From Frigidibacter sp. SD6-1 (GTDB taxonomy: Bacteria; Pseudomonadota; Alphaproteobacteria; Rhodobacterales; Rhodobacteraceae), in assembly GCF_030143255.1 (NCBI RefSeq), contig NZ_JARJNR010000010.1:1-64000 (forward strand): a stretch of DNA of 64,000 nucleotides, in the 5' to 3' direction. A program made the translations under genes and the position numbers. Position 1 is the first letter of the stretch; each line of letters starts with the position of its first letter. Shown in pieces: positions 8,049-17,162 of the stretch. The notes under the pieces are model-generated. The model saw only the letters and a list, made by a program, of their open reading frames with translations, was not told the origin of the DNA and ran no database searches.

Positions 8049-9047
8049 TCAGGACTCCTTGGTCAGACGGTCGGGATTGATCGGACGCAGCAGCGCGAGG
8101 CCGCCCAGCCCGAGGGAGAAAAGGAAAAGGAAGAGCAGGTCGCCCTGCTTCTCGGCCATCACCTTGGCCAGCGGCGCACCGGTATAGGTGTCCTTGATGC
8201 CGAGTACGGCGAAGGTGAAGCGCTCGAAGTGCTTGGTGACAGACGCGACTTCGATCCCGTTGCGGAATGTCTCGTATCCGGCGAACCCGGCCTTGATCCG
8301 GTCTTGTTCGGCCTTGGGGATCGAAAGCTGGGCAAATACGCCGCCCGCGACCTGGTTGTCGGGGTCCATCGTGTCGCCGATCTGTGGCGCGACGAGCACG
8401 ACGAGGATCCAGAGCGCGAAGGCGTAGATAAGGCCGCTGGCGGGGCTTTTTGCCCAGAGGCTGAGCCCGAAGCCGAGAGTGAAAAGAGCAGTAAGATACA
8501 AGACGCCAGCCGCCCATGTCAGGACCAGCCGCAGGGCATCGCCCATGGTCAGCCCGATTCCGGAAACGATGGGCAAGAGGATCGCCGTGGCGAGGAAGAC
8601 GACGGCCAACGAGACCGCCGCAAGGCCCATGCCACCGATGATCTTGGCAAGGGTATAGGCCCAATGCGGCATTGGCCGGGTCAAGATCAGGGCCAGCGTC
8701 TGCCGCCCCCTCTCGGCTGCCGCAGCGCGGTAGCCTGCCACAAGGGCGATCACCGCACCCATGATCTCGATCTGCTCGATCATCCCGCGCATGAGTTTCA
8801 GCGGGTAGAATTCGGGCGCAGCGATGGCGGAGGCGCCCTTGCCGAGCGCCAGAAGCTGCGCCCGCGCGGCAGCATAGGTTGCGGCATCGCCATGGAGCGC
8901 GATGGCGCCCGTGACCAGCGATACGGCCGCGGCGGCGATGAGGGCCAGCGTCGCCCAGAGGAGAAATCGGTCGCGCAGTTGCTCGCGGGCATCGCGCAAG
9001 GCGATCGTCGTGACGCTGCCGGACAGGCTAGGAAGGAGATCAGGCAT
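8049..9047 (-). CDS. ABC-2 type transporter permease
   Basis: A 332-residue integral membrane protein with about six hydrophobic segments and an extracytoplasmic loop after the first, as in NosY/ABC-2 permeases. The motif 'RGRQTLALILTRPMPHWAYTLAKI' contains the conserved coupling region of the family (ERGRxTL...P). It overlaps the second permease gene by 8 bp and probably forms a heterodimer with it, powered by the ATPase at 9969-10715. The substrate is unknown. Family and operon context suggest export of a lipid, peptide or copper-type cargo. Confidence 0.88.
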   Translation of the reverse strand: MPDLLPSLSGSVTTIALRDAREQLRDRFLLWATLALIAAAAVSLVTGAIALHGDAATYAAARAQLLALGKGASAIAAPEFYPLKLMRGMIEQIEIMGAVIALVAGYRAAAAERGRQTLALILTRPMPHWAYTLAKIIGGMGLAAVSLAVVFLATAILLPIVSGIGLTMGDALRLVLTWAAGVLYLTALFTLGFGLSLWAKSPASGLIYAFALWILVVLVAPQIGDTMDPDNQVAGGVFAQLSIPKAEQDRIKAGFAGYETFRNGIEVASVTKHFERFTFAVLGIKDTYTGAPLAKVMAEKQGDLLFLFLFSLGLGGLALLRPINPDRLTKES

Positions 9048-9972
9048 CGGGGCCTCCGGCGTTGAGATCGAGTTTCGCGGAAGAGTGCGCGGCGAACAGG
9101 CCGGCGAGTATCAGCGCGACCGGAAGAGCCACCGCCGGTGGGACCGGACCTCGCGGGGCCAGGCCATCAGGCAGGAAGCTCAGGAGATCCCCCGAAGCCC
9201 ATGCGAAGCCCTCGGCCAGCGACAACGGCCCCAGGACCCGTGACATCAGATGGAAGAAGACTGAGTCTGGGGTGGTGGCCAGCGTCGAGACCGGGTTGAT
9301 CGCGGCGGTCGGATGCACGTTCGCGGTCAGTTCGGGCAGGACGAAGGTGACGACCAGCCAGACCACAGTGGCAGCGATCAGACCGCTCGCGGTGGCGGGC
9401 ATGCGGGCAGCCGCCCCAAGCGCCACGAACCCGAATATGGTGATGTAGGCCCAGCCGGCGACCAGGAACAGCGCGAGCCGCAGCAGGTCCCCCGGTCTGA
9501 CGACCAGTGAGGGGATGGTAAACAGCATCGCGACCGAGATGACCGCGGCGACCGCCATCATCGCCCCGGTCGCCGTCACCATTGCCCGCATTTTGCCAAG
9601 GGCGAGGTCGCTGCGCTCGAATGGGCGCGCGCCGATCAGCGGCAAGGTCCCGGCACGGCGATCGGTCTCGATCAGAAGCTGGCCGATCACGATGGACCCG
9701 AAAGCGCCGATCAGGCTGATGTAGACGCCAAGGTTGCGCAGTACCGCCAGCGGTGCGGACTGGCTGACCGGGTTCGGCGGCACAGGCTGGCCCGAGGCGG
9801 CCAGATACGTGGCCGCGTCGACATAAATCGCGTCCACAGTATTCGTCGCAGACCAGCCGAGCCAGGCCGTGACCAGCACCATCGCCGCGAAGAAGGCGAT
9901 CAGGATCAGCACGCTTCTGTCCCGCGTGAGTCCGGACAGGGATTGTCGGGCGATGAGCCGCGCCGGGGTCAT
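9040..9972 (-). CDS. ABC-2 type transporter permease
   Basis: This 310-residue membrane protein resembles its neighbour: a cytoplasmic N-terminus, a first helix 'SVLILIAFFAAMVLVTAWLGW', a long periplasmic loop, the conserved 'TDRRAGTLPLIGARPFERSDLALGKM' coupling segment and five further helices. Its ATG overlaps the ATPase stop by 4 bp and its 3' end overlaps the next permease by 8 bp, so all three transporter subunits are translationally coupled. Confidence 0.88.
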   Translation of the reverse strand: MTPARLIARQSLSGLTRDRSVLILIAFFAAMVLVTAWLGWSATNTVDAIYVDAATYLAASGQPVPPNPVSQSAPLAVLRNLGVYISLIGAFGSIVIGQLLIETDRRAGTLPLIGARPFERSDLALGKMRAMVTATGAMMAVAAVISVAMLFTIPSLVVRPGDLLRLALFLVAGWAYITIFGFVALGAAARMPATASGLIAATVVWLVVTFVLPELTANVHPTAAINPVSTLATTPDSVFFHLMSRVLGPLSLAEGFAWASGDLLSFLPDGLAPRGPVPPAVALPVALILAGLFAAHSSAKLDLNAGGPDA

Positions 9973-10715
9973 GCCGCCACCTCGGGGCCACGCTCGGCCA
10001 CGCCGACATAGAGGTCTTCGAGGCTGCGCTCGTCATATTTGTCCGCGACGGCCTGCATGCTGTCATGGAAGACAAGCTTGCCATGGGCCAACACCCCGAT
10101 CGAGGTGCAGCTCCGCGCGACTTCGGACAGAAGATGCGTGTTCATGAAGATCGTCATGCCCCGCGCATGCAGCTTCTCGATGATTTCGCGAAGCTGGCGC
10201 ACCCCCATCGGATCGAGGCCCGAGGTCGGCTCGTCGAGGAACAGGACCTCTGGCTGGTGCAGGATCGCCTGGGCAAGGCCGACGCGCTGCCGCATCCCCT
10301 TGGAAAAGGTGCCGACACGACGGTCAGCCAGCGGGGCGATGTCGAGGAAGTCGAGCGTTTCGCGCACGGCCTCCACTGGGCCTGCGACACCCGACAGACG
10401 GGCGAAGAAGGTCAGGTTCTCGCGGGTCGTAAATCGGTCATAGAGGCGCACGTTTTCCGGCAGGTACCCGATGGAGGCGCGGACTTTGATCGGATCGGAT
10501 GCGACGTCATGACCGGCGACACGCGCGGTGCCGGAGGTGGGTGCGAGCAGCGTGGTCAGCAGGCGGATCGTCGTGGTCTTGCCGGCACCGTTGTGGCCGA
10601 GAAAGCCGAAGACCTCGCCCTTTGGCACGTCCAGCGACAGGGGATGCAGCACAACTGCGTCGCCGTAGGATTTGCTGAGGCCGGAGGTCGAGACGGCGGG
10701 AATAGCCTTGGTCAT
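9969..10715 (-). CDS. ABC transporter ATP-binding protein
   Basis: A 248-residue ATPase with Walker A 'GHNGAGKTTT', Q-loop region 'IGYLPENVRLY', signature 'FSKGMRQRV', Walker B 'EVLFLDEPTSGLD' and the switch histidine in 'MNTHLLSEV'. The FSKGM signature and the size place it in the ABC-2 exporter class (NosF/CcmA-like), which drives the two permeases encoded downstream. It acts at the cytoplasmic face of the membrane. Confidence 0.93.
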   Translation of the reverse strand: MTKAIPAVSTSGLSKSYGDAVVLHPLSLDVPKGEVFGFLGHNGAGKTTTIRLLTTLLAPTSGTARVAGHDVASDPIKVRASIGYLPENVRLYDRFTTRENLTFFARLSGVAGPVEAVRETLDFLDIAPLADRRVGTFSKGMRQRVGLAQAILHQPEVLFLDEPTSGLDPMGVRQLREIIEKLHARGMTIFMNTHLLSEVARSCTSIGVLAHGKLVFHDSMQAVADKYDERSLEDLYVGVAERGPEVAA

Positions 10716-10786
10716 GGCCGAGGTCCTTTCAGGGAAGGCGCGGTCCCGGCGTAGGCCGGAACCGCACGTGTTTCAGGGGTGGAAGG

Positions 10787-11578
10787 TCATTCCGCGAGGT
10801 CGGGCGCGGCTCTGGTCGTCATCAGCACCACGGTCCCGGCGATCACCGCGAGGAAGGCAAGGCTGGTGACGATGGTTCCAAGCCCGAGGCCGCCAAACTC
10901 GGCCGGCTGTGCCAGGAAGTCACCGAAGGAAGCGCCAAGCGGGCGGGTGAAGATGTAGCAGAGCCAGAACGCCCACATCCCATCGAGGCCAAGCGCGAAG
11001 TATCCCAAGGCCAGCGAGGCGATGATCAGCCCGAAGAGGACGCCGGTTCCGGCGAAGCCGACACCGAAGGCCTCGGAGATCAGGTCGCCCACGGCGGTGC
11101 CAAGCGCGAAGGTGAAGAGGATCGCCAGCCAGTAGAAGGCCTCGCGACGGAAGGTGAAGACCTCGTGGATCGAAAGCGTCCGTTCCACCGCGAACCAGGC
11201 CGCGAAGGTGGCGGCGAGCGCCAGCGTGAAGCCGATGGTCGAGGTGATGAGCGGGATGCCAATCGCGTCGGTCATGTTGTCGGTGATCAGCGTGCCGACG
11301 ACCGAGATCAGGACCACTGCGATCCAGTAAGTGGCGGGAACGTAGGCCTTCTGGCGGAACTGCCAGAGCATTGCCACGACAAGGACCGCGGTCATCAGGA
11401 CCGTCGTCGCGCCAAGGCCAAGGCCGAGGTTGACCGCAAGGAAGTCGGCGGCGGTTTCGCCCATGGTCACGGCCATGAGCTTGATGAGCCAGAAGCCGGG
11501 TGTGACTTCGGGCACCCGATTTACGCCACCGGGTTGCGGCACGGGGCGGTCGAAATCGGCGAAAGTTGCGTCGGTCAT
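10787..11578 (-). CDS. DUF347/COG4705 multi-pass membrane protein
   Basis: A 263-residue protein with about eight hydrophobic segments and internal duplication typical of the DUF347 repeat. 'FWLIKLMAVTMGETAADFLAVNLGLG' near the N-terminus is echoed by 'FYWLAILFTFALGTAVGDLISEAFGVG' and 'FWLCYIFTRPLGASFGDFLAQP'. These repeated 'TxGxxxGDxL' blocks are the signature of this uncharacterised inner-membrane family. It lies 7 bp after the periplasmic-protein gene at 11586-12224 and 71 bp before the ABC ATPase gene, so it is probably co-transcribed with both. Confidence 0.85.
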   Translation of the reverse strand: MTDATFADFDRPVPQPGGVNRVPEVTPGFWLIKLMAVTMGETAADFLAVNLGLGLGATTVLMTAVLVVAMLWQFRQKAYVPATYWIAVVLISVVGTLITDNMTDAIGIPLITSTIGFTLALAATFAAWFAVERTLSIHEVFTFRREAFYWLAILFTFALGTAVGDLISEAFGVGFAGTGVLFGLIIASLALGYFALGLDGMWAFWLCYIFTRPLGASFGDFLAQPAEFGGLGLGTIVTSLAFLAVIAGTVVLMTTRAAPDLAE

Positions 11579-11585
11579 GATGGAA

Positions 11586-12224
11586 TCATCCGTTCAGAAG
11601 GGCCAGCGCCTGCGCCGAGAAGGCGTCGGCGTGAGCGTCATCGTCGGCATTGCAGCGCTCGAGCGCCTTGGACTGCAGGTCGGCGACAGCGGCGGGCGGA
11701 GTGGTGTTGCCGATTGCACTGCGAAGCTGGCCGATCAGGTCCTCGCAAGGGATGGCCCGGCCGCCCTCGTCGGTCACGGCGATGCCGGAGACGTATTGAA
11801 TGGGGCCCGAGGCTGTTGCTGGCACAGGGGCATCAAGCGTGGTGGACAGGGCAGCAAGAGCGGCATCAACGGTCGCTTGGTCGGGAGTTCCCGCGCGCAA
11901 GGCCGCGAAGGCCTCGTCGGCGGCCGCATCGACCGTATTCCAGGCAGCCCGGTCGGCCTGACGCAGCGCCGAGGCGTTCTGGTCCCACAGAGTTTCAAGG
12001 TCGGTGATGCGGTGTTCGGCGGCTGCGAAATCGCCGGTGGCGGCGATTATCTGGGTATCGGCCACGATGGTCTTGTAGTCCGAGAGGTCGCCCAGCCCGG
12101 GCGATTGGGTTGCTGCGGTGGTTTGTGCGATGGGCGAGATCAACATCTCGGCCAGCGCGAACCCGGTCGCCGGGACAGCGATCAGCGTCGCTGACAAGGC
12201 AAGGTTCCTTAGGGTGGCGTTCAT
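11586..12224 (-). CDS. exported protein, first gene of the envelope operon
   Basis: A 212-residue protein with an N-terminal hydrophobic segment ('LALSATLIAVPATGFALAEM') that may be a signal peptide or membrane anchor. The rest is alanine-rich and helical ('DYKTIVADTQIIAATGDFAAAEHRITDLETLWDQ'), resembling a periplasmic helical-bundle sensor. Two cysteines near the C-terminus (IPCEDLIG, LERCNADDD) could pair. The ATG at 12224 follows GGGAGG's complement context CCTCCCATGAA with a good ribosome site. The box at 12315-12334 lies 91 bp upstream. No named family was recognised. Confidence 0.7.
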   Translation of the reverse strand: MNATLRNLALSATLIAVPATGFALAEMLISPIAQTTAATQSPGLGDLSDYKTIVADTQIIAATGDFAAAEHRITDLETLWDQNASALRQADRAAWNTVDAAADEAFAALRAGTPDQATVDAALAALSTTLDAPVPATASGPIQYVSGIAVTDEGGRAIPCEDLIGQLRSAIGNTTPPAAVADLQSKALERCNADDDAHADAFSAQALALLNG

Positions 12225-12314
12225 GGGAGGCGTCCTGTCTGAAAGCACGCGGGCCTCCAACCGAGGTCCGTATGCGCAGTTCTGACAGCGACTTTCCCGA
12301 AGCGTCTGGCGGAC

Positions 12315-12334
12315 TTCTTACACTTCGGTAAGAA
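12315..12334. promoter_or_regulatory. inverted-repeat box (copy 1) upstream of the leftward operon
   Basis: A perfect dyad TTCTTAC-ACTTCG-GTAAGAA lies between the stop of the DedA-PAP2-LssY gene and the start of the gene at 12224. Related boxes are at 17062-17081 and 19664-19683. As a perfect hairpin (extended by one CG pair) it could also help end the 12345 transcript, but it lacks a T-tract on the minus strand. The recurrence favours a binding site for the local response regulator. Confidence 0.6.
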
Positions 12335-12344
12335 GCCGATTTTC

Positions 12345-14378
12345 TCAGGGACGGAGGATGGACACGACGTTGTCCGAGGTGTGCGACGCGGCGAGGACGG
12401 TCGCGCCACGTGCCACAAGGCCCTGAACAAGCGTATCTCGGAGCATCGGGCTGGCCCCAATGGTCTGAGTCGTTTCCGTCTCTCCTGCTTCGTCGACACC
12501 CACGGTTCCGACGAAGGCGCGCAACCCATCGGCGGTGACGAATTCGGTGCGCCAGAAGCGGAGTTTCGGATCGGCCAGCGAAGGCGTCGCCCCAGGCGGA
12601 CGCTGCACGAAGGCGAGATCGTTGGGCTGCCCGCGCCAGAAATGCGAGACGGTCTCGACGGTTGGATCTTCGCTGCCGCCGACCGCTGCGAAAATTGCAT
12701 CGAAGACAAGGCCCGGGGTCGGCAGCTGCGCCGCTGTCCAGTTCGATGCGAGGACAGCATCGGAAAGAGCAAATTCGTCTCGGGCGAAAACGACGAGCGA
12801 GACCGGATGCACCGGCGAGCCCATCAGCGACTCGGATTGCGCAGGGAGGCCCATTTGCGCCAGAGCAGCAGCATCTGACAGAACCTGATCAGCGACCTGG
12901 ACAGGCACATTGCGGGGATGATCATAGCGCCAGACGTTTGACGCGGCCAGGACGGCCAGTCCTGCGGCCACGGCGAGTGCTGCGATCCTCGCTCTGCGGG
13001 CCATCGGCGCAGTCTCGACGGATGTCCGCGATAAACGCCATTCCGAAATCGCGATGCCGACCGTCACCCAGAGCGCACCGACCAGCCAGCCGTTCAGGAC
13101 ATCGCTGAGGTAGTGCTCGATCAGGTAGATGCGGCTGACGCCGATGGCGAAGGCCATGAGGCCAGCCAGCAGAAGCGCCATCTCGGCGCGGAACCTCCCC
13201 GCCCGCCAGACGACATACATCAGCATTCCATAGGCTGCGACCGAAGCCGCAGCATGTCCGGAAGGGAAGCTGCCAGAGGTCTCGGCGAAGACACCGAGAG
13301 GCGAGCGCGGGCGCCCGAAGGTGAGTTTGAGCACCGCAACGGTAATGGTGTTTCCGGCCACCGAAACCGCCAGTCCAACCGCGAGCGCGCGCCGCCCTTC
13401 CGTCATCAGCCAGATCAGCGCTGCCACCATGACCGGCAGAACGACCTGCCAGCCGCCAACTGCGGTGATGAACGACGCCACCTGGATCGGGCCCGGTGAC
13501 TGGAAATGGTGGATCAGTTCGGACAGACGTGTGTCGAGCCCAAGCAATGGATCGCCGACGAGAAACTCGAAGACGGAATCGAGCCAGATGGCACCGATGT
13601 AGATAAAGACCACCGTCAGAAGGCTGAGCGTCAGCCCCGAAAACGCATTTCGGTCGAGGCGCGCCTCGACCCAGCGTGCCGTCTCGGGGTGGTCAGCGAT
13701 CCGGCGCCGCACCGCAGGCAGGTCCGCGAGATTGCGCAGCGCGGCAGACATGACCGCCCATGCGAGCGGCAGAAGCCTCAGCGTCGAATAGAGCGTGGTC
13801 CAGAGTATGAGCAGCGCCAGAAGAACGATGCCGGTCAGTACAGCGACCCGGGTCAGCGATCCGCCGATCCGGCCCATGACATCGCCCAGGAAAAAGCCGA
13901 TGGCGACATGGGCAAGCGCATAGGGAATGCTGCCCAAGATGTTCCAGATCAGGAACTTGCGGCGGTCCATGTCCGCCATGCCCGCGACGAGCGGCACGAG
14001 CCCCGCCACCGGCCCGAGGAACCGGCCGATCACCAGCGCCATTCCGCCCCGCCTCTCGAAAAGTCCTTTGGCGCGGGCAAAAGCGGCGGACTCCCCGATG
14101 CGCCGGCGGCCCGGAAGGCGGTTCATGGCCAGCTTGCCGGTCCAGTAGCTCAGTTCCGATCCGAGGACCGACCCGAGCGCGACGAACCAGGCGAGATCGA
14201 AGAAGTCCAGCAACCCGCGCTGGACGAGGATGCCGCCGGCATCCACGATCAGTGTTCCGGGAACGACGACGCCGGTGATGAAGAACGCTTCGAGCATCGA
14301 GCCCAGGCCGATGAGCCAGTAACTGAGAACGCCAAGCGCCTGGAGCGAAGGGAGGATCTGGTCGAGAGACAGGTTCAT
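12345..14378 (-). CDS. DedA-PAP2-LssY fusion membrane protein
   Basis: A 677-residue protein with three parts. Residues about 1-200 are a DedA/SNARE-associated domain ('GVVVPGTLIVDAGGIL', 'GRFLGPVAGLVPLVAGM'), a family linked to undecaprenyl-phosphate or lipid flipping. Residues about 235-450 are a PAP2 lipid phosphatase with all motifs present ('KLTFGRPRSP', 'SGSFPSGHAA', 'SRIYLIEHYLSDV'). Residues about 480-677 match the LssY C-terminal domain. It probably dephosphorylates and moves lipid pyrophosphates at the inner membrane. The ATG at 14378 lies 4 bp after the mprF stop, so the two are one operon. Confidence 0.88.
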   Translation of the reverse strand: MNLSLDQILPSLQALGVLSYWLIGLGSMLEAFFITGVVVPGTLIVDAGGILVQRGLLDFFDLAWFVALGSVLGSELSYWTGKLAMNRLPGRRRIGESAAFARAKGLFERRGGMALVIGRFLGPVAGLVPLVAGMADMDRRKFLIWNILGSIPYALAHVAIGFFLGDVMGRIGGSLTRVAVLTGIVLLALLILWTTLYSTLRLLPLAWAVMSAALRNLADLPAVRRRIADHPETARWVEARLDRNAFSGLTLSLLTVVFIYIGAIWLDSVFEFLVGDPLLGLDTRLSELIHHFQSPGPIQVASFITAVGGWQVVLPVMVAALIWLMTEGRRALAVGLAVSVAGNTITVAVLKLTFGRPRSPLGVFAETSGSFPSGHAAASVAAYGMLMYVVWRAGRFRAEMALLLAGLMAFAIGVSRIYLIEHYLSDVLNGWLVGALWVTVGIAISEWRLSRTSVETAPMARRARIAALAVAAGLAVLAASNVWRYDHPRNVPVQVADQVLSDAAALAQMGLPAQSESLMGSPVHPVSLVVFARDEFALSDAVLASNWTAAQLPTPGLVFDAIFAAVGGSEDPTVETVSHFWRGQPNDLAFVQRPPGATPSLADPKLRFWRTEFVTADGLRAFVGTVGVDEAGETETTQTIGASPMLRDTLVQGLVARGATVLAASHTSDNVVSILRP

Positions 14379-14382
14379 GAAG

Positions 14383-16968
14383 TCACTTCGCAATCAGGCC
14401 CCGCGCCGAGCCCGCAATCAGGAGGGCCACGTCACCCATTACGCGCATCGGCGAGACGTTGGGCGGCAGCGCCAGATAGCGCGGGCGCCAGTCCGGCTGA
14501 AACTTCTGCTTGAAGGTCCTGAGCCCCTCGAAGTTGTAGAATGCGCCGCCGTGACGATAGATGAGCCGCCCGAAACGGTTCCACGATCGCGCGACCGACC
14601 GCTCGGACAGCCCCGACAGAGGCGCGGTGCCGAGGCTGAATTCCAGCGCTCCTTTCGCCTTGTAGTGCTCGATCAAGCTGAGGAACATGTATTCCATCAG
14701 GCCGGAGGCCTCATCGGGCAAGTATCGCATCAGATCGACGGCCAGGTGCGCGCCGCCTTTTGACGCCAGGATGTTTGCGAAAGCGACGATGCGACCGTCC
14801 TTTCGCACAACCGAGATGTCGAACAGCGCCAGGTAGTCCGGATCGAAGCGCCCGACAGAAAAGCCCTTCTCGCGTCCCGTCTTGCCGCCAAGCCACGCAT
14901 CCGAGATTGCACGAAGTTCTGCAATGAGTTCGGGGGTATGGGGCGATGTCAACATGGTGAACTCGTACCCGTCCCGCTGGCGCTTGTTCATCGCAGCGCG
15001 CATGGTCTTGAACCGACCGCCCGCGAGGCTGAACTCGGGAAGCCGGACGACCGCCTCCTCTCCGACCTTGTGCAGAGTCAGGCCGAGTTCGACCCAGAGC
15101 CCAAGGTTGCGCGCGCTGGCCTCGTAGAAGACGGGGCGCGCGTTGGACCGGGCGGCCTGGTCGGCAAAGGACCAGACAAGGGCCTCGAACTCAGCCCGAT
15201 CGCCAACCGGGTCGCCGAGCGCAATCCACGATCCGCCCCGGACGGCATACATGATGAAGGCATTTCCGGTTTCGGAAAACAGGAACCGCTTGTCTCCGGT
15301 CTGGCTCAGCCAGGCCTGCGGGTCTTCGGACATGTCGCACAGGACGGCGGCCTGGGACATTACTTCTGGCCGCGCCTCCTCGGGCGGCTTCCGCCGGATC
15401 GGACGCGTCAGGAGGTAGATCCCGAAAAAGAACATGAGCGCGGTCGCCGCGAGCCCCGCTCGGAGCGCGCGGGGTGTGTTCGAGTCGTGCGAGAACTCCG
15501 ACCACAGGTCATTCGAATACGGGACGGCCTTGTGCACGAAGAAGAAGAACGCGGCGGCTGCGACCCCGACGCCGATGACCGTGGCGAACCATCGGGTATC
15601 GAAGACGCCGGCCGTCAAGCGGCCGGGTCGGTCGAAGGCTTTCCTGAACGGCAGGAGCAGAAGCGCACCGGCCCCCAGGAAAGCCGCGTTCTCGAACCCG
15701 AAATCGTTCAGGAGCGACGCGACAGCCCCGGCCAACAGCGCACCGATGGCGAACCACCAGGCCGAGGAAACCCGGCGCGCGAGGCCTTGCGAAACGATGA
15801 TCAGGGAGACACCGGCTACAGCGGATGCGAGAGTTCCGCCTTCGAGCAGAAGCACACCGACGAGATCGCCTTCTGCCATCGCTTCCGCGCGTACGGAAGG
15901 TAACATCGTGATGAGCAAGAGCCAGGCACCGAAGCCGAAGGCAACGGTCGCGACAAGACCCGGCGAGAACCCGTGCAGAGTGGCAAAGGCCGGTTGCAGG
16001 GCCGGTGCCCGGGCAAGAAGTCGGCTGCCAAAGCCGCTGGCCAGCCGGATCTCGTTCAGGGCGACCAGCAGGAACGCCAGAGCGAAAGGCACCAGATAGT
16101 AAACCAATCTGAAGAGGAGCAGCGCTGCGGCTGCATCTCCGACCGGCACCGAGGTCGGCAGCGTACCGATGACCACCGTCTCGAAGACACCGATGCCGCC
16201 GGGCACGTGGCTGAGCACTCCGATCATGGTCGCAGCGGCATAGACGGCGACGAAGGTCGCGTAGTCGGGCTTTCCCGCGGGCAGAAGAACCCACAAGGCG
16301 AACGAGGCAGCGGCGATGTCGATCAGGGTGACGACAAGTTGTCCGGCAAGGTCGGCAGGCGGCGGCAGGTGCAGTTCATGACCGCGAATGCTCAGCGAAC
16401 GCTGCGAGACGGACATCCAGGCGATGAGGGCAACCGAAACCGCGGCAATCCCGGCGGCAACGATCTGGATAGTTGATGAGGAATAGGGGAGCCAGGCACC
16501 GACGGCGCCGGGATGGACGGCAAGGGACAAGATGCCAACGAGGGTCAATCCAGTGCCGAGGGCAATGGCAATGTAGCCTGAAACGGCGGCCACCTCGAAC
16601 GCGTTCAGGCCGACGGCAGAATAGATCCGGTATCGCACCGCGCCGCCGGAGATGACGCTGACGCCAATCGTGTTGCCGAAGGCATATCCAAGGAAGCCGC
16701 CTAGCGCCACGATGCCCCGGTCAAGCGTTTTCCCGATGAAGCGAAGGCCGAACCAGTCATAGAAAATGAGCGCGACATATCCGATGGCGGTTGCCCCGAG
16801 TGCCGCGGCGAGCGCGCTTGCCGGCGTCGCCCTGATCTGCGCTGCGACGTCGGCCGGGTTGACGGGCTTCAGGAGGTGATAGAGCGCATAGAGCCCCAAG
16901 GCGAAGAGACCGGCGCCCAAAATGATGGGTGCGGCGCTTCGCAGGAATTGTAAGTTCAGGCGGGCCAT
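14383..16968 (-). CDS. mprF: MprF-type aminoacyl-phosphatidylglycerol synthase/flippase
   Basis: An 861-residue protein with the two-part MprF layout. Residues 1 to about 520 hold roughly 14 membrane segments (flippase domain: 'GGAVRYRIYSAVGLNAFEVAAVSGY', 'SHVPGGIGVFETVV'). The rest is a soluble DUF2156 aminoacyl-transferase domain ('FIMYAVRGGSWIALGDPVGD', 'LMRYLPDEASGLMEYMFLSLI', 'GLSERSVARSWNRFGRLIYRHGG'). MprF transfers lysine or another amino acid from tRNA to phosphatidylglycerol and flips the product outward, lowering surface charge and sensitivity to cationic peptides. I chose the ATG at 16968 (MARLNL). A box for the local regulator lies upstream at 17062. Confidence 0.93.
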   Translation of the reverse strand: MARLNLQFLRSAAPIILGAGLFALGLYALYHLLKPVNPADVAAQIRATPASALAAALGATAIGYVALIFYDWFGLRFIGKTLDRGIVALGGFLGYAFGNTIGVSVISGGAVRYRIYSAVGLNAFEVAAVSGYIAIALGTGLTLVGILSLAVHPGAVGAWLPYSSSTIQIVAAGIAAVSVALIAWMSVSQRSLSIRGHELHLPPPADLAGQLVVTLIDIAAASFALWVLLPAGKPDYATFVAVYAAATMIGVLSHVPGGIGVFETVVIGTLPTSVPVGDAAAALLLFRLVYYLVPFALAFLLVALNEIRLASGFGSRLLARAPALQPAFATLHGFSPGLVATVAFGFGAWLLLITMLPSVRAEAMAEGDLVGVLLLEGGTLASAVAGVSLIIVSQGLARRVSSAWWFAIGALLAGAVASLLNDFGFENAAFLGAGALLLLPFRKAFDRPGRLTAGVFDTRWFATVIGVGVAAAAFFFFVHKAVPYSNDLWSEFSHDSNTPRALRAGLAATALMFFFGIYLLTRPIRRKPPEEARPEVMSQAAVLCDMSEDPQAWLSQTGDKRFLFSETGNAFIMYAVRGGSWIALGDPVGDRAEFEALVWSFADQAARSNARPVFYEASARNLGLWVELGLTLHKVGEEAVVRLPEFSLAGGRFKTMRAAMNKRQRDGYEFTMLTSPHTPELIAELRAISDAWLGGKTGREKGFSVGRFDPDYLALFDISVVRKDGRIVAFANILASKGGAHLAVDLMRYLPDEASGLMEYMFLSLIEHYKAKGALEFSLGTAPLSGLSERSVARSWNRFGRLIYRHGGAFYNFEGLRTFKQKFQPDWRPRYLALPPNVSPMRVMGDVALLIAGSARGLIAK

Positions 16969-17061
16969 CCCACACTCCGGTCCGTTCGGCATTCTTGTGA
17001 TCGGGATGTGATTACCCTCAGGAAACCCTATCTGAAAACAGCAAAATTCCCAAAGCCTTGG

Positions 17062-17081
17062 TTCTTACGAAGTTGTAAAAA
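17062..17081. promoter_or_regulatory. inverted-repeat box (copy 2) between mprF and PepSY gene
   Basis: TTCTTAC-GAAGTT-GTAAAAA matches copy 1 at 13 of 14 arm positions with the same 6-bp spacer. It lies in the 194-bp divergent intergenic region, 94 bp from the mprF start and 82 bp from the PepSY start, so one site could control both directions. Confidence 0.6.
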
Positions 17082-17162
17082 GCCGGAAAAGCGATCCTTG
17101 GACTCGATGCCCAGTTGTAGAATGCAGGCGAAAAGACCTGTGCATTAAAAGGAACCTATCCC

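Noticed and set aside
7899-9065. Plus-strand open frame of 388 codons
   Set aside because: Antisense to the ABC permease and the secreted protein; composition is highly charged and non-family.
12314-12335. Rho-independent terminator for the 12345-14378 gene
   Set aside because: The dyad lacks a T-tract on the minus strand and recurs at two promoter regions, so it is better read as a binding site.
13506-14513. Plus-strand open frame of 335 codons
   Set aside because: Antisense to the DedA-PAP2-LssY gene, which has intact catalytic motifs.
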